NCBI GenBank assembly: GCA_002238555.1
Contig: MPMO01000030.1
Location: 1 to 53,324, forward strand
Direction: 5' to 3'
Length of the DNA: 53,324 nucleotides
Source of the DNA: Caldilineaceae bacterium bin34
Lineage (GTDB): Bacteria > Chloroflexota > Anaerolineae > Caldilineales > Caldilineaceae
Each line of letters opens with the position of its first letter. Within the stretch, counting starts at the first letter, position 1. The notes beneath the pieces were generated by a model. That model was not told where the DNA came from, made no database searches, and saw only the letters and a list, made by a program, of their open reading frames with translations. The translations under genes were made by a program, and so were the position numbers. This document shows positions 11,768-20,826 of the stretch, piece after piece.

Positions 11768-12172
11768 GTGGCGCTCTTCGTCCTCGGCTTCCTGATCTTC
11801 ATCGTCGTCTTCACGCTGGCCGCGGTCCACGGCACGCGCCTGGCGGGCCGGGTCATGGGGGCGCGCGTCAATGCCCTGCACCAGGAAATCGAGACCATCC
11901 TGGAAACGGAGCGGATCCCCGAAGCCTGGCTCGATCCCCATCCCGCCAACGACCAGCGGCAGTTGCGCCGGGCATTGCGCCGCCTGCGCAAGACCCGGGC
12001 CTACATCGAACGCACCCCCAGCATCTCCGACGTCGAATCCCGGGAGTACATCCTGTCGGAACTGGACCGCATCCGCGACCAGTGGCAGGTGGGGGAGTGG
12101 TTCCCGCCGCCAGGTCCGGGCACCGATGCACCACCGGTCCCGACCGACCCGACACCTGCCGGCCGTATCTGA
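11768..12172 (+). CDS. Small membrane-anchored protein of unknown function
   Basis: A 134-residue protein with one N-terminal membrane segment (residues about 2-20, FVLGFLIFIVVFTLAAV), a charged, largely helical cytoplasmic body (residues 30-100) rich in Arg and Glu, and a Pro-rich tail. It starts 12 bases after the importer ATPase stop, so it probably belongs to that operon. I recognise no family. The layout (single anchor plus helical soluble domain) would suit a scaffold or regulator. An overlapping frame that continues into the hydrolase gene is not credible as an N-terminal extension. Confidence 0.6.
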   Translation: MALFVLGFLIFIVVFTLAAVHGTRLAGRVMGARVNALHQEIETILETERIPEAWLDPHPANDQRQLRRALRRLRKTRAYIERTPSISDVESREYILSELDRIRDQWQVGEWFPPPGPGTDAPPVPTDPTPAGRI

Positions 12173-12248
12173 TTCCCGTACCTCATTGCCGGCTCGCCGA
12201 CCGGCCGACTTCGGCACAACCCGCATCGTTCAAGGAACCCGCTACGCC

Positions 12249-14492
12249 ATGTCCGTCCCCCGAGCCCACAACGTTGTCTGGCACTCCCCCAGCCACGACT
12301 CCCAGGGATCTGTGCCCCTGGGCAACGGCGAGATCGGCCTCAACGCCTGGGTTTCGCTGCGCGGGGAGTTGCTCTTCTACCTGGCGCGCACCGACGCCTG
12401 GGACGACAACGGAAGGCTGCTGAAGCTCGGCCGCGTGCGCATCGCGCTGGATCCGGCTCCCAACCCATCCCGCCTGCGGCAAACCCTCGACCTGCCGACC
12501 GGCACCTGGCACGTGCAGTATGGTCCCTCGCCGGATCATCGCGACGCGGCGCAGGTGGACCTCCAGCTGTGGGTCGATGCACACCATCCCGTCGTTCATG
12601 TCCGCATCGACACCGAGAACCCGGTCACGGCTACGGCACACATCGAACTGTGGCGGACGGAGCGCGAGGAACTGGAGGAACTGCAGATCAGCGATGTGAT
12701 GCTGGATCGGGACCGCCCGGACCAGAAGCACGCACCCACGATCATCGAACCCGACACGATTCTGGATGATCTCCCGGACTGGATCGGCTGGCATCACCAC
12801 AACACCAAGTCGGTGGGCCCCGCGTTGACTGCGGAGCTGCAGGGGCTCGACGGGTTTGAACGGGAGGATCCGCTGCTCGACCGGATCTTTGGTGCCGCCA
12901 TCATCACTTCCGAAGGAGTCCGGGAGAGCGATGTCGCGCTGCGGTCGCGGCGGGACCGCAGGGTGGAATTCCAAATCCCCGTGCTTGCCCTGCATCCCAC
13001 TTCGCCCGCGGTATGGCGCACAGCCATGGAGGAACTGATCGCATCGGTGCGGGAAGCCGACAAACCCGCACGCCGCGCCGCCCACAAGGAGTGGTGGCGG
13101 GCCTTCTGGGATCGAAGCTGGATTGAGGTATCGGGCCGCGGCCCGGAGGCCACGCGGGAGGCGGAACTGGTGAGTCGTTCCTACGCCCTGCAGCGGTACG
13201 TGCAGGCCTGTGCCGGTCGGGGCCGCTATCCCATCAAGTTCAACGGCTCGCTCTTCACCGTCCCCTACCCCGGCAAGCAGGGCGACGCCGACTACCGGCG
13301 CTGGGGATCGGGCTACTGGTGGCAGAACACCCGGCTGCCCTATTACAACATGTGTGCCGCCGGCGACTACGAGATGCTCCAGCCCCTGTTCCGCATGTAT
13401 GCCCGGGACATGCTGGAGCTCTGGCGCCATCGCACCCGCCGCTACTTCGGCTTCGACGGCATCTTCTTCTCCGAGTGCGTCTACTTCTGGGGCGATGTCT
13501 TCACCGAGACCTACGGCTGGACGCCCTTTGCGGAACGCGACGACCCGTTGCAGGAGAGCGGCTACCACAAGTGGGAGTGGGTGGGCGGACTCGAACTGGC
13601 CTTCCTGATGCTCGACTACTGCGAACACACGGAAGATCGGCGGTTCCTGCAAGAGACGGCCGTGCCGTTCGCCGACCTGACGCTGCAGTTCTTCGCCAAC
13701 TTCTACGACACCGGCGAGGACGGCAAGCTGGTCATGCATCCCGCGCAGGTCCTCGAGACCTGGTGGGAGAGCACCAATCCCATGCCGGAGATCGCAGGCA
13801 TCCGGGCGGTTGCGGCGCGGCTGCTGGCCCTGCCCGAGGATGCGGCTCCGGCGGACCGACGCGCAGCCTGGGAGGACCTGCTGCGGAAAGTTCCGGAACT
13901 CCCCGTGCGCGAGGAGGACGGCATCCGCATGTTGGCACCGGCGGCCTCCTACGGCAACCGGCGCAACATCGAGAACGGCGAACTCTACGCCGTGTTTCCC
14001 TTCCGCCTTCTGTCATTCGAGAAGGAGGACCGGGAACTGGCGCTGGCCGCCCTGAATCACCGCGGCTTCCTCGGTCACTACGGCTGGCGGCAGAACGACC
14101 TGTTCCTGGCCTACCTGGGTCTGGCGGAGAGTGCCCGCAACGCCGTTGTCACGCGGGCAGGGACGCGCAACCACGATTCCTTCGGCCACTGGAACCCGGA
14201 ACTGGCCCAGCAGAACCTGTCACGCTTCCCAGGCTTCTGGGGTCCCAACTTCGACTGGTACCCGGACCAGTGCCATGGAGGTGTCTTGAACACGACCCTG
14301 CAAGCCATGCTGCTGCAATGCGACGGCCGGAAGATCTTCCTGTGCCCGGCCTGGCCATCGGACTGGGATGTGTCCTTCAAATTGCACGCGCCCCACCAGA
14401 CCACGATCGAAGGGTCCGTGATCAAGGGCAAGGTGAACTACCAAGTCACACCCTCCGACCGCGCAGCCGATGTGACGGTCTGTTTGGGATAG
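12249..14492 (+). CDS. DUF5703-domain glycoside hydrolase-like protein
   Basis: A 747-residue protein. The N-terminal DUF5703 domain is recognisable by VWHSPSHDSQGSVPLGNGEI and the YLARTDAWDDNGRLLKLGRV segment (residues 10-60). The rest resembles the (alpha/alpha)6-barrel hydrolases of the GH95/GH65-like type, with aromatic-rich segments such as WGSGYWWQNTRLPYYNM near 355 and FDGIFFSECVYFWGDVF near 400. The start at 12249 is chosen because it precedes the conserved domain directly; the frame is open further upstream but overlaps the previous gene. No export signal is seen, so it may act on imported oligosaccharides. Its place after a complete family-5 importer supports that idea. The sugar specificity is unknown. 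Confidence 0.82.
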   Translation: MSVPRAHNVVWHSPSHDSQGSVPLGNGEIGLNAWVSLRGELLFYLARTDAWDDNGRLLKLGRVRIALDPAPNPSRLRQTLDLPTGTWHVQYGPSPDHRDAAQVDLQLWVDAHHPVVHVRIDTENPVTATAHIELWRTEREELEELQISDVMLDRDRPDQKHAPTIIEPDTILDDLPDWIGWHHHNTKSVGPALTAELQGLDGFEREDPLLDRIFGAAIITSEGVRESDVALRSRRDRRVEFQIPVLALHPTSPAVWRTAMEELIASVREADKPARRAAHKEWWRAFWDRSWIEVSGRGPEATREAELVSRSYALQRYVQACAGRGRYPIKFNGSLFTVPYPGKQGDADYRRWGSGYWWQNTRLPYYNMCAAGDYEMLQPLFRMYARDMLELWRHRTRRYFGFDGIFFSECVYFWGDVFTETYGWTPFAERDDPLQESGYHKWEWVGGLELAFLMLDYCEHTEDRRFLQETAVPFADLTLQFFANFYDTGEDGKLVMHPAQVLETWWESTNPMPEIAGIRAVAARLLALPEDAAPADRRAAWEDLLRKVPELPVREEDGIRMLAPAASYGNRRNIENGELYAVFPFRLLSFEKEDRELALAALNHRGFLGHYGWRQNDLFLAYLGLAESARNAVVTRAGTRNHDSFGHWNPELAQQNLSRFPGFWGPNFDWYPDQCHGGVLNTTLQAMLLQCDGRKIFLCPAWPSDWDVSFKLHAPHQTTIEGSVIKGKVNYQVTPSDRAADVTVCLG

Positions 14493-14786
14493 GGTGAGGC
14501 CTATGCCTTACCGCATCCGGTCCCGACAAGCCGAACATTGTGTGGCCCGTCGCGGCCACGAACCCAGCCCCAACGTCTGGCTGCTATTGCGTCGCCATCC
14601 TCGTCATGCTGGACCACTTCTGCATAGTGAGGGGAGGGCGATACGGCCCAAAACACTCCAGGAACCTGTCCCGGACCTGTCTGCTGTCAGACGCGGCCTA
14701 CCTCACATCGGTTCTCCGGCCGGCCGTACCACCCCGTCAGGGAACCTAAAGTTACTTTGGACCTAACCCAGCACATCGTCGTCCTA
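14493..14786. other. Intergenic stretch, no gene seen
   Basis: Short frames here show no recognisable protein and no good ribosome sites. It marks the change from the high-GC catabolic operon to the AT-richer AbiE locus. Confidence 0.5.
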
Positions 14787-14815
14787 TTGCACGACACTCG
14801 GCACCGTGATATCGT
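14787..14815 (+). promoter_or_regulatory. Likely sigma-70 type promoter of the AbiE operon
   Basis: TTGCAC at 14787-14792 and TATCGT at 14810-14815 are separated by 17 bases and lie 42 bases before the antitoxin ATG at 14857. AGGTGG at 14838-14843 is a possible though distant ribosome site. AbiEi antitoxins usually repress their own promoter. Confidence 0.5.
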
Positions 14816-14856
14816 AGGTGCGTGACCTTCCATTAACAGGTGGTTAGTGCACTCAA

Positions 14857-15687
14857 ATGGTTACCCAGGTTGTCCCCTCGGGGATTTCCGGCCGAAACCG
14901 TCGTCTCTTGGCAACGCTGCACAGAAGCGTCTCCGGGCCCTTTTCGGTACAGGAAGCAGCCACTGCGCTTACCCTCAGTATTCCCAGAACCCACAGGTTA
15001 CTCGCTTACTTGGCGGACCGAGGCTGGTTGTTGCGCCTACGACGCGGCCTGTACTCCCTGGTTCCGCTTGAGGTTGTCCATGCACGAGAGTGGGTGGAAG
15101 ATCCGTGGGTCGTGGCCTCCAAGTTATACGGGGCATCCTCTTATATCGGAGGATGGTCAGCCTGTGAGCACTGGAACCTGACGGAACAACTCTTCAGAGA
15201 TACTGTTGTGATAACCACCCGTCAGATACGTAGCGCGCTGGACGAAGTCCAGGGCTTTACGTTTCGCGTCAAGAGAACGAAGTCGGACAGGATCTTCGGT
15301 ATCAGGTCGGTCTGGCGTGGACGTACCCGAGTGAATGTCTCGGACCCTTCCCGGACTGTGGCTGATATTGTGTCGGATCCGTCTCTGGGCGGAGGTATTC
15401 GACACGTTACAGATATCCTCGAGACATATTTTGAGGGCGAATACCTCAACGAAGATCTACTCGCTAGCTACGTTGAAAGACTGGGCAACCGCACTGCCTT
15501 CAAGCGCCTGGGTTACCTGGCTGAAATGATCGACGTTGGTTCACCTGCCTTCTTGCAACGTTGCCGCGACGGCATGAGTTCTGGCATCAGTCTTCTGGAC
15601 CCCGGTTTGCCTGCCAGGGGGCGGTACCTCAGGAGGTGGAATTTGCGGGTGAATGCTAATGTTTCTCTTGAGCGCCATTTCTCATGA
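14857..15687 (+). CDS. abiEi: AbiEi-type antitoxin (type IV toxin-antitoxin, phage defence)
   Basis: A 276-residue AbiEi-family antitoxin. The N-terminal winged helix (residues 15-70, FSVQEAATALTLSIPRTHRL then GWLLRLRRGLYSLVPL) is the DNA-binding part used for autoregulation. The central segment YIGGWSACEHWNLTEQ and the SRTVADIV motif near 165 are typical of the family. It overlaps the toxin gene by four bases (ATGA), so the two are translationally coupled. In known AbiE systems the antitoxin counteracts the nucleotidyltransferase toxin. Base composition is lower in GC than in the flanking catabolic genes, suggesting acquisition by transfer. No lesion is visible. Confidence 0.85.
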   Translation: MVTQVVPSGISGRNRRLLATLHRSVSGPFSVQEAATALTLSIPRTHRLLAYLADRGWLLRLRRGLYSLVPLEVVHAREWVEDPWVVASKLYGASSYIGGWSACEHWNLTEQLFRDTVVITTRQIRSALDEVQGFTFRVKRTKSDRIFGIRSVWRGRTRVNVSDPSRTVADIVSDPSLGGGIRHVTDILETYFEGEYLNEDLLASYVERLGNRTAFKRLGYLAEMIDVGSPAFLQRCRDGMSSGISLLDPGLPARGRYLRRWNLRVNANVSLERHFS

Positions 15688-16841
15688 TTGCCAAGGCCGA
15701 CATTATGTCCAGGGTCAGAGAGTGGCGTCTACGTGAGAATGTGGTCGAGAAGGACTACGTTATTGGCTGGGTTCTTTGGGGAATTGGAACCGATCCCCGT
15801 CTTTCAGAGAACTGGGCATTCAAAGGTGGTACCTGCTTGAAGAAGTGTTACATCGAGACCTATCGGTTCTCGGAGGACTTGGACTTCACTATCCTTCCCG
15901 AAGGGCTGATGGACCTATCGGACTTGCGCCGTGTACTGCAGGACGTTCTGGACCGGATTAACCAAGAGTCTGGAATTGATTTCAGCAGGCGTGAGCCTCG
16001 CCTGCGTCTCAGGCCGGATGGGACTTCGTTGCAAGGACGCATTTACTACACCGGTCCACTCGACGCACCCCAAGTTGCTAGCTTGAAGCTTGATCTGACG
16101 ATTGCCGAAACTGTGGCACACCCCACCGTACTTCGGAATATAGATCACCAGTATCCAGATAAGCTTCCGCCTCCGGCGACGGTGCGTTGCTATGGATTCG
16201 AAGAGGTTTTTGCTGAAAAGCTTAGAGCTATGGGCCAAAGGTCACGCCCAAGGGATCTTTATGACATAGTCAACCTGTTCAGGAGGGGAAATTTTCTACC
16301 CCACTGGGAATTGATTAATTCCTTGTATAGAGAGAAATGCCGTTCCAAGGGCTTGGAAGTCTACGACTTCAGCAGTTTGGAAAGATCACCATTTCGCACA
16401 CAGCTGGAATCCGAGTGGTCAAATATGCTAGCCCACCAGCTTCCACCCCTACCCCCTTTCCAAGAATTTTGGGAGCAGCTCCCCAAGCTCTTTGCTTGGC
16501 TAAACCAGGGTGTGCCGCCGACTGGTCTCCCCCTAGTATCTGTAGCCGATTCTGAAGAGGAGACCTGGGTTCCCCCCAGTACTGCTTGGGTCTGGGGACA
16601 AGGGATACCTCTTGAGCCTGTCGGATTTGCCGCTGTCAATCATTTGTGTGTGGAATTGGGTTACCAAGGCAGCGTTCGCATCATCGAGCCATACAGTCTC
16701 CGGCGTACCCGTGCCGGGAATCTTCTTCTCTACGGAGTCCGCATTGACAACCTTGAAACCTGTTCCTATAGGGTAGATCGCATCACCAGTGTCAAAGTTA
16801 CATCTAGGCCTTTCAGTCCTAGGTACAGAGTCGAGATGTAA
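15684..16841 (+). CDS. abiEii: AbiEii/AbiGii family nucleotidyltransferase toxin
   Basis: A 385-residue toxin of the AbiEii nucleotidyltransferase family. Family motifs are complete: FKGGTCLKK near residue 47 (nucleotide binding), RFSEDLDFTI near 61 with the two metal-binding acidic residues, and EKLRAMGQRSRPRDLYDIV near 175. The first Met overlaps the antitoxin stop (ATGA). The C-terminus (residues 280-385) is a longer tail with a WYL-like or unrelated beta-rich look that I cannot assign. The catalytic residues are present, so the toxin is probably functional and would cause abortive infection or growth arrest when freed. Confidence 0.85.
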   Translation: MIAKADIMSRVREWRLRENVVEKDYVIGWVLWGIGTDPRLSENWAFKGGTCLKKCYIETYRFSEDLDFTILPEGLMDLSDLRRVLQDVLDRINQESGIDFSRREPRLRLRPDGTSLQGRIYYTGPLDAPQVASLKLDLTIAETVAHPTVLRNIDHQYPDKLPPPATVRCYGFEEVFAEKLRAMGQRSRPRDLYDIVNLFRRGNFLPHWELINSLYREKCRSKGLEVYDFSSLERSPFRTQLESEWSNMLAHQLPPLPPFQEFWEQLPKLFAWLNQGVPPTGLPLVSVADSEEETWVPPSTAWVWGQGIPLEPVGFAAVNHLCVELGYQGSVRIIEPYSLRRTRAGNLLLYGVRIDNLETCSYRVDRITSVKVTSRPFSPRYRVEM

Positions 16842-16891
16842 CTGTCCAGCAACTGTGTTGAAGCATTGCTGGGTATAGTTACTGGTCTCAG

Positions 16892-17023
16892 CTGCCAGGA
16901 GACCTGGTCTTGGAGTACGGCGTTGAGGACGAGGATCGGCTTGCGCATAGCCGCGACCATGGTCACCTTTCCGGGTTTGCCTCGAAGGAACAAATGGGTG
17001 TGGAAGTCGCGGACAGCGGACAT
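16892..17023 (-). mobile_element. Remnant of an IS110-family transposase C-terminus
   Basis: The minus-strand frame contains RGKPGKVTMVAAMRKPILVL followed by NAVLQDQVSW, which matches the conserved C-terminal block of IS110/IS116/IS902 transposases (typically GKP-KVALVAVMRKLL-ILNA). About 44 residues are recognisable. No upstream DEDD domain and no element ends were found, so it is a scrap. It lies just downstream of the truncated restriction endonuclease, and the element may have been what cut it. Confidence 0.65.
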
Positions 17024-17249
17024 GCGACGGTCACGGTCACAGTGGTCATGCAGGGGAAGTCGTGTACGAAGGAGAGGTCACCCCAGATGCTGTGCAGGCC
17101 ATGGCCTCGTCTGCCGGTAGCAGCCATTTGGTAGCCATTGAGACATCCCCAGCTTCGGCAGTTCGACGATAAGAACGGCGACCACCGGCCCCCCAGCGCG
17201 TGGACAAGGCGACACCGCAACAGGCGGAGCCGGGGCAGGCCAGCATGGC

Positions 17250-18001
17250 CCTGGTTAGCCGCTGTTGCCGCAGTTCCGCGAGTTCCTCGTCCTGCAGTGC
17301 AATCCGCTCTCGCTCAACCAGACGACACTTGGTGCAACAAGGAACCTGGGCGCGAACGACTCGACAACGGCTTTGGCAATGAAGGAACTCGGACCGGGTT
17401 CCTTCAAACGGGTTTCCCCATTGGGGAATGTCACCAGAACCCGGTCTCCCCGGTCCGCGGCGGCACCGGCGCGCATGATGGCGATGCGGGCCAACGCGCC
17501 ACGACCCAAGTGCGCTGCCTGCCAGGTTTGAATGTGGGTTTGCCGTCCCTTCTCCGTCAGCTGGGGATCGAACAGCCCCGCGAAATCCGTTGTCAGGGCA
17601 TATCGGCCCCGGGGCGATGTTGTCGGCAAGTCCGTACGTTCCGTCACGGCACCTGTCAAAACCAGGCCCCACCGCAGGGTCTCGTCACGAATGGGCTCCC
17701 GCGTATTGGCCGCATACCACTGATCGGTCAACGCCCCACCGGTCGGCTTCACCGACTCCCGTGCCCATTCCATGCGGTCCGCGTCCGTAGTCAAGGTGAC
17801 CTGTGCATCGGCCATTCTCGTCACTTGGTCCGGCCGCAGCCAGTAACCGTTGCCTTCGATTGCGCCCGCGTACAGCATGACAAACACGGTCTTGGCTGCC
17901 ATCTCCCGAGTCAAATGGTTCCGGTTGCCGGTTCCCTCCGGGAACACCTGTTGGAGACGCTCATGGATGATGACCACGGTCGGCAAGGGAGCGAGTTGCA
18001 T
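17250..18001 (-). pseudogene. Truncated, frameshifted BsuBI/PstI-type restriction endonuclease
   Basis: The reading frame from ATG 18001 matches the BsuBI/PstI endonuclease family: IHERLQQVFPEGTGNRNHLT and REMAAKTVFVMLYAGAIEG at the N-terminus, YALTTDFAGLFDP in the middle, RVLVTFPNGETRLKEPGPSS and KAVVESFAPRFL, then VVWLSESG. Directly after that motif the frame shifts near 17310; the family continuation (IALQDEELAEL) is found in the next frame to about 17250, and similarity then stops. The last roughly 90 residues, which hold the PD...EVVATDG catalytic region, are absent and replaced by IS110 scraps. The start overlaps the methyltransferase stop (TGATG), the usual order in such systems. It cannot encode an active enzyme. 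Confidence 0.85.
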
Positions 18002-19023
18002 CACTCGATGTTCCGTTGGGTGTAGAGGTGTTCCGCCTCGCGTTCCAAAGCTTCACGACCCGCCTGCGACCGGACCAGACGCTCCATTTCCTGCATGTCT
18101 TCGGGAGGTGGCAAAGGCAATGCCTGAAGTTCGTAGGCCGACACCGCCACGCTGCCGTTGATGCAGCGGAACACCTGATCCACCGCCTTACTGTTCAGGA
18201 GTGCGACCAAGGCAGCGGGAGACACCATCGGGCTGCGTTGGTAGGCTGCCCGCAGTTCGGGAGACAGTTTCACGCGTCCGTAGGGGGGATTGCCAATTAC
18301 CAGATCGAACCGGTCCTGTGGTTCGTGTCGCGCCAGGCTATCGCATACCTGTACGACCGGCTCCGATCGAATGTCCGGCCCATCGCACAATTCGACCAGA
18401 GTGGCGTCAAGGAAGACCTGCGACATCCATGCCGCGAAGGGATCAAGTTCAAACCCGGCCAAACGGCCCTGGATGTCCGACAGCACCGCTGCCGGCAACC
18501 GACACCCCAGGGCTTCGACCATGCGTCGGGCCACCGGCGCAAGGAACGCGCCTCCTCCGCACGCCGGATCGAGCACCCGCGCCGAACTCCAGTCGACTCC
18601 GGCAGCCTCGGCCAGATCCAACAGCCGTTCACACAGTGCCGGAGGGGTGTAGTACGCCCCGTGGGCCGCCCGGAACCGTCTCGGCAACAACCCGGTGTAA
18701 ATGCCCCCGACCGCATAGCCAGCCTGCGTCGCATCCAGCTTGGCGGCCGCCTGCCCAATGGTTCGGGCAAGGCCATCGACCGACGCTCCATGCAGGTAGG
18801 CGACATCAAGGTCGGGAGAGATCTCCCGCAGCTCACCCAAGCCATGGAAGGCGGCGCGTAGGCCGCTCTAGTAGTGGCAGATTACTTCCGAGACGACTGC
18901 CCGCGCGCAGGCAACACGCCGTTTGGATTCGACCGACTGGACGCACCGCTTGATCACCGCCAGGGCTTGTACGGCATCCGAGTCAACCAACCCGTTCACA
19001 ACCTCTGCCATCGGCGTTCCCAT
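18001..19023 (-). pseudogene. PstI/BsuBI-type adenine-N6 DNA methyltransferase with nonsense codon and internal deletion
   Basis: Minus-strand frame from ATG 19023. The first 51 codons (start MGTPMAEVVNGLVDSDAV) end in a TAG at 18868-18870, after which the same frame continues in family-like sequence. The core is clear: AHGAYYTPPALCERLLDLAE, motif I DPACGGGAFL, and the catalytic motif NPPYGRVKL. Immediately after that (near 18230) the sequence jumps to ALVALLNSKAVDQVFRCING, a C-terminal block of the family, so roughly 200 residues that include the target-recognition region are missing. M.PstI-type enzymes have about 500 residues; the piece from a TTG at 18840 has 279. Two independent lesions make loss of function almost certain. 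Confidence 0.85.
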
Positions 19024-19657
19024 GATTCATGCCTTGGTACCGAGAACCCCACACCTTGAGTTGGTTCAAAATCGAAGGTTTGCCTTCCCATGCTTGCCTT
19101 TGATCTTTCCATAGGCTGCTGCCACAGGGCGTATCCCACCCGGCTTGGCAGTCAAGCATGCCTGTCTTCACCGCCTGTATTCCTTGTAACTGAACAGCCA
19201 TGGATCAGTTGAACTGCAGCTCATCCCGGGAAAGACAAACGTCCTCTGCGAAGGTTGGGTTGGCCAATCTCTCCCGGACCAGGTTGAAGCACGAACCCGA
19301 TTCGCGTGGCAAACAAGCTGCCTGCCCGCCGCCGTACTGCGGTCACCTCCGCTGCAGGTGGGACTTGGTTGCCCATGACGGGCCAGCACGTAGTCGGCCC
19401 CGCAGTCTGCATGCTGCACGATGGCCATCAGGCGACGACAGCATCGATGATGACCACAATGCACCCGCGCATGTACCGTCCTAAGACGCGGAAACACGTA
19501 GCGTCTCGAACAGTTTTTCGACATCACTGAGATTCTCGCATTTTGCTGTCCCTGCGGCTTGCCCGGTTCCGAAGTTCCGAACCCTACGCTGCCTCTGAAT
19601 ATCCCGGTCCGGCACTGGAATCCGGCACCTTCGGGCACACACACCGACACGAGGACG
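19024..19657. other. Degenerate intergenic region with transposase debris
   Basis: There is no intact gene in these 630 bases. Apart from the ISAs1-like scrap at 19350-19466, the sequence shows no frame with recognisable content. It joins the dead R-M locus to the oxidoreductase gene. Confidence 0.5.
19350..19466 (-). mobile_element. Remnant of an ISAs1/IS4-like DDE transposase
   Basis: Pieces in different minus-strand frames resemble consecutive blocks of ISAs1-family transposases: CIVVIIDAVVA (family: IVTIDAMGCQ), then AIVQHADCGADYVLA followed by GNQ (family: IV..GGDYVLAVKGNQPTL). At least two frame changes and a stop separate them. No ends or target duplications were identified. Confidence 0.5.
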
Positions 19658-20821
19658 CTAGCCCGCGGTCCGGGATGCGAACCGTTGAGGCCGATAGGGT
19701 CCCAGTACCGCATCGGCCTGCATACCGTCGCAAATTTCCTGCACCACCAACTGGCTCAGTACGGGCGCAAGCGTCACGCCGCTGTGCGTCAACGCGACAT
19801 ACACATTGGGGACTTCCGTGGTGAAGCCGATGGCCGGATAGCCGTCAGCAGGCAGGGGGCGCAGGCCCGCCGGAACCGCCACCGCCCGGGCCTGCGCCAG
19901 TTCCGGAAGGTAGGAGCTGGCGCGCGCCAGCAGTTCGTCGGCGTGGGCCTGGCTGCCATCTTCGGCGTGGGTTTCCTGGTCGCCTTCCCCCACCATGAAG
20001 CCACCGTCCGCGCACTGGCGAAAATGCACCTCGGGTACCCCCGCCGCCGTGGGGGGTGCGTAGATGACGGCGGCACGCTGCAGCAGAGGCGGCAGCGGCG
20101 TGGTCCTGATCACCACCCCCGAGCTTGTCTCCTGCGGCACATGAACGCCCAACCGGGAGGCCAGCCGCGTAGTATCCGAGCCGGCCGCCAGCACCACGAC
20201 ATCGCAGCGAATGTCGCCGGAAGTGGTCTTGACAGCCTTGACGCGTCCCTCTCTCGTCAGTGCGTAGCCCGTCACCTCCGTGTTGCGGCAAACATCGCAG
20301 TTCCTTTCCGCCAGCCGGTGCAGACAGGCTTCGATCACGAGTTGCGGCTCCACTTGTCCTTCGTTCTCGCTGTACGCTGCCGCCGCCACGGAGCCGACCT
20401 TGAGACCGGGCTCCATGTCCGACAATTCGGACTCGCTCAGCAGACGCATGGGGTATCCCCAGAACTGCATCTGGCGCACATGGGCCTCCAGTCGGACCGC
20501 GGCATCGGCATCCGACACCCAGGCCAACTTTCCTCCCCAGCGCAATCCGAGACTCGCGCCATCACCGTCCCGGGCCAGCTCCGCGGCGAACCGCGTCCAC
20601 ATGTCCTGCGACCTGCGGTTCAGGTTGTGGTAGTGGAGGGGGGACTTGGCATCGGCGTTGATCATGGCGAAGCTGTGGCTGGAAGCTCCGCTGCCGGGAT
20701 CCGACTTATCGATGAGAGTTACCGGAAATCCCCTTTCGCTGATGCACCAAGCGATGCACGCGCCGAGAATGCCGGCTCCCACGACCACGATGTGACGGGA
20801 AGGTTGGTTGCGGATTGTCAT
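19658..20821 (-). CDS. FAD-dependent oxidoreductase, D-amino-acid dehydrogenase-like (DAO family)
   Basis: A 387-residue DAO-family flavoprotein. The N-terminal FAD Rossmann motif is VVVGAGILGACIAWCISERG (residues 12-31), followed by the acidic end of the fold (LIDKSDPGSGASS). The C-terminal motif GYPAIGFTTEVPNVYVALTH with SGVTLAP is typical of DadA/glycine-oxidase relatives. Substrates in the family are D-amino acids, sarcosine-like amines or opines; none can be chosen here. The ATG at 20821 follows the tnpB stop by five bases with no clear ribosome site; an upstream in-frame ATG at 20836 lies inside tnpB. The native promoter may have been displaced by the tnpB insertion, so expression is doubtful. 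Confidence 0.88.
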   Translation of the reverse strand: MTIRNQPSRHIVVVGAGILGACIAWCISERGFPVTLIDKSDPGSGASSHSFAMINADAKSPLHYHNLNRRSQDMWTRFAAELARDGDGASLGLRWGGKLAWVSDADAAVRLEAHVRQMQFWGYPMRLLSESELSDMEPGLKVGSVAAAAYSENEGQVEPQLVIEACLHRLAERNCDVCRNTEVTGYALTREGRVKAVKTTSGDIRCDVVVLAAGSDTTRLASRLGVHVPQETSSGVVIRTTPLPPLLQRAAVIYAPPTAAGVPEVHFRQCADGGFMVGEGDQETHAEDGSQAHADELLARASSYLPELAQARAVAVPAGLRPLPADGYPAIGFTTEVPNVYVALTHSGVTLAPVLSQLVVQEICDGMQADAVLGPYRPQRFASRTAG

Positions 20822-20826
20822 GGGAC

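Noticed and set aside
17138..18025. A 295-residue plus-strand open frame opposite the restriction endonuclease
   Set aside because: The minus strand shows BsuBI/PstI motifs; the plus frame has none.
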